Part shown: positions 26,226 through 34,146 of the stretch, in pieces
Position numbering within the stretch: the stretch's first letter is position 1
Layout: each line of letters starts with the position of its first letter
From: Mycolicibacterium septicum DSM 44393
Lineage (GTDB): Bacteria > Actinomycetota > Actinomycetes > Mycobacteriales > Mycobacteriaceae
Direction: 5' to 3'
Length of the DNA: 64,000 nucleotides
Assembly: GCF_000455325.1 (NCBI RefSeq)
Contig: NZ_HG322953.1
Location: forward strand, 59,011 to 123,010
The notes under the pieces: generated by a model
What the model was told of the DNA's origin: nothing
Databases searched by the model: none
Seen by the model: only the letters and a program-made list of their open reading frames with translations
Made by a program: the position numbers and the translations under genes

Positions 26226-26351
26226 CTGGCCTCGTCACCCGTCTCGCCCCGGCCTGAATGACCATGGCGTGTTCGCATTGCCGCTGCCGGTTATCGCTGA
26301 CGCCGTCCCGCTGGGTCGGGCCGGCAGACGATTCACGTCGACGGTGGCACT

Positions 26352-26388
26352 CGGGCTGCGGGTGGCTGGTACCGCCACCCGCAGCCCG
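26352..26388 (-). terminator. Strong GC hairpin after the mycofactocin-type SDR gene
   Basis: The arms at 26352-26366 and 26374-26388 are 15 bp and perfectly complementary, around a 7-base loop (TGGTACC). It is 36 bases beyond the SDR stop on the minus strand, within the roughly 200-bp gap before the kinase-like gene. It suggests that the kinase-like gene has its own promoter in 26226-26350, where I see no clear motif. Confidence 0.7.
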
Positions 26389-26424
26389 GCGCCGCCACAC
26401 TCGGTCCGGGCTAGGGATCCGGAC

Positions 26425-27270
26425 TTACTTGAGGCAGCTTCCCGCGTCGACCGGCAGGGTGACGCCGGTGATGTAACGCGCCTCGTCGGAGGCCAGGAAC
26501 AGCACCGCGTTGCTGATGTCCACGGCCTCCACCCACGGGATGGGCAGGGTGTGGAACAGCTGGCAGATCGGCGCCATATCGTCGGGGCCCGGGTTCTCCA
26601 GGTCGGGCCGGAACATCTTGAACGTGCCGTCGTTGTGCAGCATCGGGGTCGCAACATGCGTGGGATGCACGGTGTTGCAACGGATGCTGTGCTGGCCCAG
26701 CTCCACGGCGAACCCGCGCATGAGGCCGACGACGCCGTGCTTGGCGGCGACATAGTTACCGCAGTGCGGGTAGGCCTTGAGGCCGCCGACCGAGCTGGTC
26801 AGGATGATCGAGCCGCCGCGGCCGCCTTCGATCAGGTGCGGCACACCGGCTTTGACCGACTTCCAGACACCCGAGAGGTTGATGTCGATCATCTCGTCCC
26901 AGTCGAGCTGGCTGGTCTCGTGCAGCACATCGCCGCCGTTGCCGATGCCGGCGTTGGCAACGATGATGTCGAGGCGGCCCAACTGCTCGACGCCGCTGTC
27001 CACGGCTGCCTTGATCGCGTCGGCGTCGCGCACGTCGACCTCGGCGGTGACGACGCGGCGGTTGAGTCCCTTGATGAGGTTGGCGGTCTCGGCCAGGTCA
27101 TCGGAGGTGGAAGCCGGGATGGCGGTCTCCACACCGGGCCGGATCGGACCACAGATGTCGATCGCGATGATGTCGGCGCCCTCTTGCGCCAGCCGTATCG
27201 CGTGGCTACGTCCCTGGCCGCGGGCCGCCCCGGTGACGAACGCGACCTTGCCTTCCACCCGTCCAGTCAT
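26425..27270 (-). CDS. Mycofactocin-coupled SDR family oxidoreductase
   Basis: 281 residues. The glycine motif TGAARGQGRSHA (about 13-24), NAG at about 101, LTSSVGG and YVAAK are present. The GQGRSHA signature and the insertion around IRPGVETAIP are characteristic of SDRs with non-exchangeable NAD that hand electrons to the redox peptide mycofactocin, known from mycobacteria. It would oxidise an alcohol intermediate. An operator-like box (27406-27420) lies 136 bp upstream of its start, placing it in the same candidate regulon as the ring-cleavage operon. The substrate is unknown. Confidence 0.87.
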   Translation of the reverse strand: MTGRVEGKVAFVTGAARGQGRSHAIRLAQEGADIIAIDICGPIRPGVETAIPASTSDDLAETANLIKGLNRRVVTAEVDVRDADAIKAAVDSGVEQLGRLDIIVANAGIGNGGDVLHETSQLDWDEMIDINLSGVWKSVKAGVPHLIEGGRGGSIILTSSVGGLKAYPHCGNYVAAKHGVVGLMRGFAVELGQHSIRCNTVHPTHVATPMLHNDGTFKMFRPDLENPGPDDMAPICQLFHTLPIPWVEAVDISNAVLFLASDEARYITGVTLPVDAGSCLK

Positions 27271-27405
27271 TGATTACCCCAGTTCTGTTTTCGTGTCTGC
27301 GACATACTCGGTGAAGTACTGTGCACCTGCTCAGCAACTCTGTCACCGGGGCGCCTGCCGTGTCAATGACAGATACGTTTAGGGCAATTTGTACTCTCCG
27401 CTTAG

Positions 27406-27420
27406 AAGAATGAAATTCTC
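27406..27420. promoter_or_regulatory. Operator-like box, copy 2 of GAGAAT-N3-ATTCTC
   Basis: AAGAATGAAATTCTC matches the consensus at 11 of 12 arm positions. It overlaps the end of the DapB-like gene and lies in the 148-bp gap upstream of the mycofactocin-type SDR start (27270). It is some distance from that start, so it may act from an upstream promoter position. Confidence 0.55.
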
Positions 27421-28468
27421 ACGAGCCCATTTCGGCGACGATCTGCGGCAGGTCCAGGGTCGAGCGGATCCCCGGCGCAGCGGCGCAGACGAAGGGCACC
27501 GCGTTGACCGCGCGGTTCGCTGTATAGCCGGGGGACACCGCAGCCATCCGATCGAGCGCAATCGGCATCCGCACGTCGATGTCCAGGGGCGCATCGCCGT
27601 CCACGGTGAGGTGCCACCCAGTGGGCCGCAGGTCCCAGTCCTCGGTGAGCTCTGTGCAGCAGTACCAGGTCGCCTGAAATCTCAGTAGCCGGCGCCCCGA
27701 GCGCATGCCCGATACGGTGATCCGCTGCGCTGCCACTGTTCCGGCACTCAGCTGTCCGGCCCGGATTGCGGTGTCGTGAGCTGCGAGGGCCCATTGCCCC
27801 TCGGTGTGCACCGAGTCCAGTGGCAGTCCGATCGCGTCGGCCACCAGGCGCAGCGACGGACCGAAACTGGCCTGCAGGTGGGCGGCGCGACGCTCGTCGA
27901 ACGGGCCGGGAGGCCCGCCGAATCCCATGACGTCGAACAACAGCCCTGGCGAATCGCGTTGGGACAGATCGGCGTACTCGTCGATGGCCAGCAGGTCCAG
28001 CCGGCGCTGCACCGAGGTCAGTGCCAGCGGTATCGCCTCGGTGATGAATCCGGGGCTGCTTCCGGTGGCATACAACGTCGCGTTGCCGCGCGCGCAGGCG
28101 TCGCTGACGGCCGCGCGCAGTTCGGGCTCGATCGAAGCCGGGTGGTGGAACTGGCCGCACGTGCTGACGACATTGATCCCCGCGACCAGCAGGCGGCACA
28201 ACTGCTCGATGTCGGGGGTCGCGGGCATGTAGAGCACACAGTCGGGTGCGGAGTCGAGGATGGCCTCGATGCGGTCGGTGGCGGTGATGCCGGTGGGGGC
28301 CAAGCCGCACAGGTCGCCCGCGTCGGTGCCGACCTTGCCGGCGCCGAAGACGTGAACACCGCTCAGTTCCAGGCGCGGGTGCTCGATGATCGAGCGCAGC
28401 GCGTGGGTTCCGATGGTGCCGGTCGCCCATTGCGCGACGCGATGGCGGTGAGTCCGGAGATCGGGCAC
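27419..28468 (-). CDS. DapB-like NAD(P)-dependent amine/carbonyl dehydrogenase family protein
   Basis: 349 residues. The N-terminal Rossmann motif is WATGTIGTHALR (about 14-25), where the family has GxxGxxG-type sequence, followed by HVFGAGKVGTDAGDL and STCGQFHHP. It resembles the dihydrodipicolinate-reductase-like group that includes 2,4-diaminopentanoate dehydrogenase and many mycobacterial homologues of unknown role. A box of the shared palindrome lies 33 bp upstream (28501-28515). No amine-catabolic partner is visible, so the real substrate may be a keto-acid derivative. Function is left open. Confidence 0.77.
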   Translation of the reverse strand: MPDLRTHRHRVAQWATGTIGTHALRSIIEHPRLELSGVHVFGAGKVGTDAGDLCGLAPTGITATDRIEAILDSAPDCVLYMPATPDIEQLCRLLVAGINVVSTCGQFHHPASIEPELRAAVSDACARGNATLYATGSSPGFITEAIPLALTSVQRRLDLLAIDEYADLSQRDSPGLLFDVMGFGGPPGPFDERRAAHLQASFGPSLRLVADAIGLPLDSVHTEGQWALAAHDTAIRAGQLSAGTVAAQRITVSGMRSGRRLLRFQATWYCCTELTEDWDLRPTGWHLTVDGDAPLDIDVRMPIALDRMAAVSPGYTANRAVNAVPFVCAAAPGIRSTLDLPQIVAEMGS

Positions 28469-28500
28469 ACGCTTGAGTGTAAGGAGAGTTCTGTCTCTAG

Positions 28501-28515
28501 GAGAACGAAATTCTC
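28501..28515. promoter_or_regulatory. Operator-like box, copy 3 of GAGAAT-N3-ATTCTC
   Basis: GAGAACGAAATTCTC has 11 of 12 arm matches. It lies in the 49-bp gap between the TetR stop (28518) and the DapB-like start (28468), directly in that gene's promoter region. Adjacent GGAGAG and TCTCT stretches (28482-28499) give further partial half-sites. Confidence 0.65.
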
Positions 28516-28517
28516 AG

Positions 28518-29237
28518 CTAGCTGGCGGCGAATCCGTTGGCGACGAAGTCCCAGACCTCGTCGGCGGTGATCGGGTGGATCGACGCCTCATCGGTGCCGC
28601 CGCTGGACTGTGCGACGAACATCACCGTCTGCATGGTCATCGCGGCCATCCGTCGCGGGTTGATCCCCGTGCGCAGCTGGCCGGCCTCCGATGCCTCTTC
28701 CATGAGCTCGGTGAGCAGGGCCAGCAGCGGTGCGTGGGCGACCTTGACCTCCGACGGGTGCGACACCAGCAAACGCGGCGCGAAGTCGGTGAACAGCGGG
28801 CGCTTGGCGGCCGGATCGGGCCGAGACGACTCGAAAAGCAGCTGGATGGCGACCTTGAGCCGCTCGATCGGCTCGCCCTGGGTCGAGGTGGCGGCCCGGA
28901 TCTGGTCGGCCGAGCGGCTCAATGCGTCCTCGAACAACGCGAGCAGGAGCTCGTGCTTACCGTCGAACTGCAGGTAGAAGCTCCGCAGCGACTGGCGGGA
29001 GCGGTCGACGACCTCTTGCACGGTGAAGTCGGTGCTGCCCTTTTCGATGATGATCGCCTGGGCCGCGTCCAGGAAGCGTTGCACGCGCTGGGCGGCGCGC
29101 AACTTTGCGGTTTTGATCGACCGCTCGACAGCTCGTTGCTTCCACGCGGGTTCTTCGCCAGCGGTAGTCACTGGCGGCTCCGACGCTTGTCGAGTGGGGA
29201 GAACATGAACTGACTGTACCGGAGAACGCCTTGCCAT
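28518..29237 (-). CDS. TetR family regulator, candidate master regulator of the cluster
   Basis: 239 residues from the ATG with GAGGGGG upstream; a TTG at 29264 would add nine residues. A 50-residue basic leader precedes the TetR helix-turn-helix (FTVQEVVDRSRQSLRSFYLQF, about 76-96), and a long ligand domain follows. The perfect palindrome TGAGAATAGTATTCTCA at 29293-29309 lies in its own divergent promoter region, and related boxes precede five other transcription units. TetR proteins are usually autoregulated through such sites, so this protein is the best candidate to bind all of them. That assignment is inference. Confidence 0.88.
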   Translation of the reverse strand: MARRSPVQSVHVLPTRQASEPPVTTAGEEPAWKQRAVERSIKTAKLRAAQRVQRFLDAAQAIIIEKGSTDFTVQEVVDRSRQSLRSFYLQFDGKHELLLALFEDALSRSADQIRAATSTQGEPIERLKVAIQLLFESSRPDPAAKRPLFTDFAPRLLVSHPSEVKVAHAPLLALLTELMEEASEAGQLRTGINPRRMAAMTMQTVMFVAQSSGGTDEASIHPITADEVWDFVANGFAAS

Positions 29238-29292
29238 TGTGGTGCCAGACCCCCTCGCGGCCAACGTGTCGGAGATTGTAACTTTCGTACTG

Positions 29293-29309
29293 TGAGAATA
29301 GTATTCTCA
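29293..29309. promoter_or_regulatory. Perfect operator palindrome, copy 4 (TetR / enoyl-CoA hydratase divergon)
   Basis: TGAGAATAGTATTCTCA has perfect 7-bp arms and a 3-bp centre. It lies 56 bp from the TetR start and 137 bp from the enoyl-CoA hydratase start, in the divergent region. It is the best copy of the motif together with 4983-4999. The rest of the 208-bp gap shows no other clear element. Confidence 0.8.
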
Positions 29310-29445
29310 TGAAGGGAATTATAGAAGTCCTTTCAGAAGAAGGGTTTCACATCAAATCTGGCGCCGCCCGGGGTGCTGTTTGCGGGGTGGCTGCCGCGGT
29401 CGCGGAGGCGGCTGTCGTGTGGCAGCTGTGGACAGAAGGAAATAC

Positions 29446-30228
29446 GTGTACATCGACTACGACGTTGCCGATTCGATCGCCACGATCACGCTCAACCGGC
29501 CCGAAGCGGCCAATGCGCAGAACCCGGAACTGCTCGATGAGCTCGACGCCGCGTGGACCAGGGCTGCCGATGACCGCGACGTCAAGGTGATCGTGCTGCG
29601 GGCCAATGGCAAGCACTTCTCCGCGGGACATGACCTGCGCGGCGGTGGGCCGGTGCCCGACAAGATCACGCTGGAGTTCCTCATCGAGCACGAGTCGCGC
29701 CGCTATCTGGAGTACACGCTGCGGTGGCGCAATGTGCCCAAGCCGTCGATCGCGGCGGTACAGGGACGCTGCATCTCGGGCGGCCTTCTGCTCTGCTGGC
29801 CGTGCGACCTGATCCTGGCCGCGGACGATGCGCTGTTCTCCGATCCGGTGGCCCTGATGGGCATCGGCGGCGTCGAATACCACGGCCACACCTGGGAGCT
29901 CGGTGCCCGCAAGGCCAAGGAGATCCTGTTCACCGGCCGGGCATTGACCGCTGAAGAGGCCGAGCGCACCGGCATGGTCAACCGAGTGGTGCCGCGTGCC
30001 GAACTCGACGCCCAGACTGCCGAGCTGGCCGCGCAGATCGCGCAGATGCCGGCGTTCGCGCTCCGTCAGGCCAAGCGCGCCGTCAATCAGACCCTCGACG
30101 TACAGGGCTTCTACGCCGCGATCCAATCGGTGTTCGATATTCACCAGACCGGGCACGGCAATGCGCTTAGCGTCAGCGGATGGCCGGTGCTGATGGATAT
30201 CGACGGAATGAAGCAGAACATCAAGTAG
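29446..30228 (+). CDS. Enoyl-CoA hydratase
   Basis: 260 residues from the GTG behind AAGGA; upstream in-frame starts lack such a site. ITLNRPEAANAQN (about 13-25), HFSAGHDLRG (oxyanion hole 1) and GRCISGGLLLCWPCDLI (oxyanion hole 2) mark the crotonase fold, with normal length. Where mitochondrial hydratase has its second catalytic glutamate, this protein reads SDPVALMGIGG, so hydration chemistry should be confirmed. It is divergent from the TetR gene over a shared operator, and probably hydrates an unsaturated ring-derived acyl-CoA. The adenylyl cyclase gene follows by 16 bases. Confidence 0.87.
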   Translation: MYIDYDVADSIATITLNRPEAANAQNPELLDELDAAWTRAADDRDVKVIVLRANGKHFSAGHDLRGGGPVPDKITLEFLIEHESRRYLEYTLRWRNVPKPSIAAVQGRCISGGLLLCWPCDLILAADDALFSDPVALMGIGGVEYHGHTWELGARKAKEILFTGRALTAEEAERTGMVNRVVPRAELDAQTAELAAQIAQMPAFALRQAKRAVNQTLDVQGFYAAIQSVFDIHQTGHGNALSVSGWPVLMDIDGMKQNIK

Positions 30229-30244
30229 GCCTGGGCCTCTGAAG

Positions 30245-31726
30245 ATGGGGGCGATCCGGCTCAGCGTGAGTTACGCGGCCAGGCAGATCTATGCGCAGAC
30301 CACGGCCGCGGCGGCGGTGACGCTCGTGGTGCTCGCACTGAGCCGCAACACCGTCGGTGATGCGCGCCAGCTGATGACCCAGGCGAACCTGGTCGCGCTG
30401 ATCGCCCTGATGGTCGCGGCGGCGATCGTCGACACCATCGTCGGCTGGGTCAACGTCCATCCGACCTTCAAATGGTATGCCGCGGGCGAGAACCCGACGC
30501 CGCAACAGCAGCGCGCCGCGATGCGAATCGCGCCGCGTCAGACCATCATCCAGTTCACCACGTGGGCGGTGAGCGCCGTGGTGTACACCCTCATCAACCT
30601 CGATGCCGGGGGAGGTGTCGCGTATGTGATGGGGGGTGCGATCCTCTTCGGCGGCATAGCGGCCGCCTGTATGGGATTCCTGGTGACACAACGGATGTTG
30701 CGGCCGATCGTGGCGGCGTCGTTGACTGCGTCCTCGGCGACGCTCGTCCGGATGCCCGGTGTGCTGGCCCGCCTGATCACCATCTGGACGCTGTTCAGTG
30801 GGCTGCCCATATTGGGAATAGCGTTGATCGTGCTGGCCCGCTCCAACGGCTGGTTCGTGCAGAAGACGGCGCCGGTCGAGGCCGCGGTGCTCGTGCTGGC
30901 CATCGTCTCGCTGATCTTCGGTCTGCGGTCGATGTTTCTGGTTGCGCGGTCCGTCTCCGACCCGATCGGAGAAGTCGTGCTGGCCATGAAAGCCGTCGAA
31001 AGAGGCTGGTCGGGTGTCTCGGTCAAGGTGTATGAGTCCTCCGAGATCGGCCGGCTCCAGTACGGATTCAACCGGATGCTGGCCGGCCTGGCCGAGCGGA
31101 ACCGGTTGCGCGACCTGTTCGGCCGGTATGTCGGCGTCGACGTGGCCCGCCATGCCCTGGAGCAGGGTGCGGCGGTCACCGGCGATGTGCGGGAGGCCGC
31201 AGTGCTCTATGTCGACCTGGTCGGCTCGACGGCGTTGGGTGCCTCGCGTCCCCCGCAGGAGGTGGCGCAGCTGCTGAACGGATTCTTCAAGATCGTCGTG
31301 GACACGGTCGAGCGCCATCACGGCCTGATCAACAAGTTCGAGGGCGATGCCGTGCTGGCCGTCTTCGGTGCGCCGTTACGGTTGGACAACCCGGCGTCCT
31401 CGGCGCTGGCCACCGCACGGGCGCTGGTGCCGCGGCTGCACGAGCTACCGGATGTGGAGTTCGGTGTCGGCATATCGTGCGGCTCCGTGTTCGCGGGGAA
31501 CATCGGCGCCGAGAACCGCTACGAGTACACAGTGATCGGCGACGCGGTCAACGAGGCGGCGCGGCTGGCCGACCACGCCAAGGACCGCGAGTCGACGGTG
31601 TTGTGCTCGGGAAGCGCGCTGGCCCATGCCGATGCCGACGAAGGGCAGCACTGGGTGGTGCGCGGTTCGACGGTGTTGCGTGGCCGTTCGACGGCGACAG
31701 TCTTCGCCGAACCGGTCACTCCCTAG
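30245..31726 (+). CDS. Membrane-bound class III adenylyl cyclase (Rv1318c-type)
   Basis: 493 residues. About six hydrophobic segments lie in the first 250 residues, followed by a HAMP domain (about 245-300, VARSVSDPIGEVV onward) and a class III cyclase domain. Metal-binding Asp324 (YVDLVGS) and Asp368, substrate-selecting Lys364 (NKFEGD) and Asp433, and the transition-state pair Asn436/Arg440 (GDAVNEAAR) are all present, so it should make cAMP. The architecture matches M. tuberculosis Rv1318c-Rv1320c and Rv3645. It may be read through from the enoyl-CoA hydratase gene 16 bases upstream. Links between Rv3645-type cyclases and lipid toxicity are known, which makes its place here interesting. 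Confidence 0.92.
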   Translation: MGAIRLSVSYAARQIYAQTTAAAAVTLVVLALSRNTVGDARQLMTQANLVALIALMVAAAIVDTIVGWVNVHPTFKWYAAGENPTPQQQRAAMRIAPRQTIIQFTTWAVSAVVYTLINLDAGGGVAYVMGGAILFGGIAAACMGFLVTQRMLRPIVAASLTASSATLVRMPGVLARLITIWTLFSGLPILGIALIVLARSNGWFVQKTAPVEAAVLVLAIVSLIFGLRSMFLVARSVSDPIGEVVLAMKAVERGWSGVSVKVYESSEIGRLQYGFNRMLAGLAERNRLRDLFGRYVGVDVARHALEQGAAVTGDVREAAVLYVDLVGSTALGASRPPQEVAQLLNGFFKIVVDTVERHHGLINKFEGDAVLAVFGAPLRLDNPASSALATARALVPRLHELPDVEFGVGISCGSVFAGNIGAENRYEYTVIGDAVNEAARLADHAKDRESTVLCSGSALAHADADEGQHWVVRGSTVLRGRSTATVFAEPVTP

Positions 31727-31728
31727 CG

Positions 31729-31760
31729 CGAGTGGTCCCCAGCTTGCGGGGGACCACTCG
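31729..31760. terminator. Perfect bidirectional hairpin terminator
   Basis: CGAGTGGTCCCC and GGGGACCACTCG are 12-bp perfect arms around an 8-base loop. It starts three bases after the cyclase stop and ends 11 bases before the end of the convergent acyl-CoA dehydrogenase gene. It can serve both strands. Confidence 0.8.
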
Positions 31761-31771
31761 GCAGAGAAACG

Positions 31772-32578
31772 CTACAGCTGGGCCAGCCGCGGCACGGTCC
31801 CGCGGGCCCGCAGACCGGCGCCGGCCTTGCGGGTGAGTTCCCTTGAGCTGCCGAGCAACCCGTCGAGCACGAGAACCCGCTTCACATGATTGTGCAGCTC
31901 ATGCTCCTCGGTGAACCCGATGCCGCCGAGTACCTGCTGGCAGTGCTTGGCGGCGGTCAGCGCGGCTTTGCCCGCGGCGGCCTTGGCCAGCAGCGAGTTC
32001 AGGTCGACGTTGTCCGCGCTGGGCAGGCTCAGTGTCGCCTCGGCACCTTCGATGGCCACGAGTGTCTCGGCCAGCCGGTGCCGCACGGCCTGGAAGGACG
32101 AGATCGGCTTGCCGAACTGGACCCGGTCCAGTGCGTGCTGTCGGGCCAGGGCCAGCATTCCGCGGGCCGAGCCGACCAGCCACCAGCCCAGCGCGCGGCG
32201 CGCCTCCGATACCCGCAGCAACTGGCCGTCGGGCACTTCACGCAGCGGCAGGCCGCCCATCGTCTGGTTGGCGCCGGACGGCTGATCTTCGCGTTCCCAC
32301 ACCACCCAGATGCCACCGGCATAGGGCATCGGCGGCGTACCGCCGGGCAGGCCGCCGATGGTCTCAAGCAGTACATCGTTGAGAATCGAGGCGTGCGAAC
32401 CTGTTTCGCCCAGCAGGCGGAACACCAGAGGCATGGCCACCTCTGGCATGTCGGACAGCATCTCGGCCCAGCCGAGTTCGGCCAGCGCGGCGTCCAGCTT
32501 GGCTCCCGAGGCCGACAGCATGGTCTTGCGCAGGGTGTCTTCGAGCAGGCCGAGTGATTCGGTATCCAAATCGGTCAC
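31772..32578 (-). CDS. Acyl-CoA dehydrogenase, short subunit of a heteromeric pair
   Basis: 268 residues, well short of the usual 380. The C-terminal ACAD helical domain is recognisable (RVQFGKPISSFQAVRHRLAE at about 152-171 and QQVLGGIGFTEEHELH), but the FAD-contacting GxGSD segment of the middle domain is missing. Such shortened subunits pair with a longer neighbour to form alpha2beta2 enzymes, as shown for the steroid enzymes ChsE1-ChsE2 (FadE28-FadE29). The partner is the adjacent 32582-33703 gene, 3 bases upstream. Likely action: dehydrogenation of a ring- or side-chain acyl-CoA. Confidence 0.85.
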   Translation of the reverse strand: MTDLDTESLGLLEDTLRKTMLSASGAKLDAALAELGWAEMLSDMPEVAMPLVFRLLGETGSHASILNDVLLETIGGLPGGTPPMPYAGGIWVVWEREDQPSGANQTMGGLPLREVPDGQLLRVSEARRALGWWLVGSARGMLALARQHALDRVQFGKPISSFQAVRHRLAETLVAIEGAEATLSLPSADNVDLNSLLAKAAAGKAALTAAKHCQQVLGGIGFTEEHELHNHVKRVLVLDGLLGSSRELTRKAGAGLRARGTVPRLAQL

Positions 32579-32581
32579 GCC

Positions 32582-33703
32582 TCACTCCTTCCCGAGGTCC
32601 AGCAGGCGACGCGCGATGATGTTGCGTTGCACTTCGGCCGTGCCGCCGTAGATTGTCGACGCGCGCGAATACAGGTACTCGGTGCGCCATTCGGAGTCTT
32701 CGAGTTCGATGACGCCGGGCATCAGATTGCGCGCGGTGTCGTAGAGCAGTTGTTCGGCAGTCGCCAGCAGCACCTTGTCGATCGAGGTGTCGGGTCCGAG
32801 CTTGTGGCCCTTGGCCAGCCGGTGCTGGGTTGCCGCCGAACGGCAGCGCAGCGTGTGCAGGGCCAGGTAGACGTCTCCGAGGTCCGGATCCACCACCTGC
32901 CCTTGCCGTTTCACCGCTTCGACGAGCGCGTCGAACCGCGAGTACAGGTAGGCGATGCGCTGCCAGAAGCACGTCGAACGCTCGTAGGGCAGCAGGTCCA
33001 TCGCCAGCTGCCAGCCGTCGCCGGGCTTGCCGAGCATGCGGCTCGCGTCGACCTCGACATCGTCGAAGTACACCTCGCAGAACTCATCGACATCGTGCAT
33101 GGTGCGCAACGGCCGGACCGTGACGCCGGGGGAGTCGGTGTCGACGAAGAACGCGGTGATCGCCTGGTGGTTGGGGGTGTCCGCATCGCCGGTGCGGGTC
33201 AGCAGGATGCACCGGTGCGAGTACTGCGCGAAGCTGGTCCATACCTTCTGCCCGTTGATGACCCATTTGTCACCGCGCTGTACGGCGCGGGTGGTCAGAG
33301 ATGCCAGGTCGCTGCCCGAGCCGGGTTCGGAGAACCCTTGGCACCATTGCTCTTCGCCGGACAGCAGTTTCGGCACCATCTCGGCGGCCAGTTCCTTGGG
33401 CGCGTAGTCGATCATCGTCGGCGCCAGCACTTCCAGCATCGAGTAGGGGCCGGGTTCGGCCAGCCTGCGGCCCACGACCTCCTCGCCGACGATGGCGCGC
33501 AGCATCTCCGGACCACCCAGGCCGCCGGCGTGCTCGGGCCAGCCGTAGCGGCTCCAGCCACCGTCGTAGAGCGCCTTCTGCACGCGGGCGAACTGACGCA
33601 TATGACCTTCCAGCGAATGGTCATCGGGTGGCGTCAGGTCATTCTCGGCGAGCCAATCCTGCAGCGCCGTGCGGAAAGCCGCTGGTTCGAATAGATCGCT
33701 CAT
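32582..33703 (-). CDS. Acyl-CoA dehydrogenase, large subunit of a heteromeric pair
   Basis: 373 residues. FSEPGSGSDLASL (about 125-137) is the FAD and substrate segment, KVWTSFAQYS follows, and IYGGTAEVQRNIIARRLL is the C-terminal signature. A glycine stands where MCAD-type enzymes have the catalytic glutamate (YEGT). A glutamate in LLPYERS (about residue 239) is placed like the base of isovaleryl- and long-chain-type enzymes. It overlaps the NTF2-like gene by 4 bases and is followed by the short ACAD subunit. Together they resemble the alpha2beta2 FadE pairs of steroid beta-oxidation. Confidence 0.9.
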   Translation of the reverse strand: MSDLFEPAAFRTALQDWLAENDLTPPDDHSLEGHMRQFARVQKALYDGGWSRYGWPEHAGGLGGPEMLRAIVGEEVVGRRLAEPGPYSMLEVLAPTMIDYAPKELAAEMVPKLLSGEEQWCQGFSEPGSGSDLASLTTRAVQRGDKWVINGQKVWTSFAQYSHRCILLTRTGDADTPNHQAITAFFVDTDSPGVTVRPLRTMHDVDEFCEVYFDDVEVDASRMLGKPGDGWQLAMDLLPYERSTCFWQRIAYLYSRFDALVEAVKRQGQVVDPDLGDVYLALHTLRCRSAATQHRLAKGHKLGPDTSIDKVLLATAEQLLYDTARNLMPGVIELEDSEWRTEYLYSRASTIYGGTAEVQRNIIARRLLDLGKE

Positions 33704-34146
33704 CCGGCTTCCGGCCTGCCGATCGCGTGCGGCCGGCCGTGGTCGTGATCGCCACTACGCCGGATGAAGGTCATCGCGCGGGTCTTCAATCGCCAGCCCT
33801 CGGCGGTCCGCTCGTAGGTGTCGCGGTAATAGCCGATGCGCATGTCGTGCTTGGAGTGCTCGATGAAGCACAACGGCTGAGTGCCTGACGCGGTATCGGC
33901 CCCTTCGACCAGGTCGATCAGGGCGGTACCGGTCATGAACAGGCCCTTGGGCGCGGCGTCCACCAGTACCGGGAACCGATTGAGCGTGTAGGTCTCGCCG
34001 AATGCGCTGTAGGTGCCGTCGGGGGTGAAAACACTGATCAGACCGTCGATGTCGCCCTGGGTGATGGTCACCGCGTATTTGGCGAGCACCTGCTGGATCT
34101 CGATCAGATCCTCGGTCCGCGTCGGGGAATCAGTTGATGTGCTCAT
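33700..34146 (-). CDS. NTF2-like (SnoaL-type) fold protein
   Basis: 148 residues. IEIQQVLAKYAVTITQGDID (about 15-34) followed by VFTPDGTYSAFG is the typical opening of the SnoaL/ring-hydroxylase-beta cone fold, with a C-terminal TYERTAEGWRLKTRAMTFIRR strand pair. Family members include ketosteroid isomerase, dehydratases and dioxygenase beta subunits. Because a Rieske oxygenase alpha gene lies in the same operon, it could be its small subunit, although these two genes are separated by two others. It overlaps the amidohydrolase gene by 17 bases. Confidence 0.8.
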   Translation of the reverse strand: MSTSTDSPTRTEDLIEIQQVLAKYAVTITQGDIDGLISVFTPDGTYSAFGETYTLNRFPVLVDAAPKGLFMTGTALIDLVEGADTASGTQPLCFIEHSKHDMRIGYYRDTYERTAEGWRLKTRAMTFIRRSGDHDHGRPHAIGRPEAG

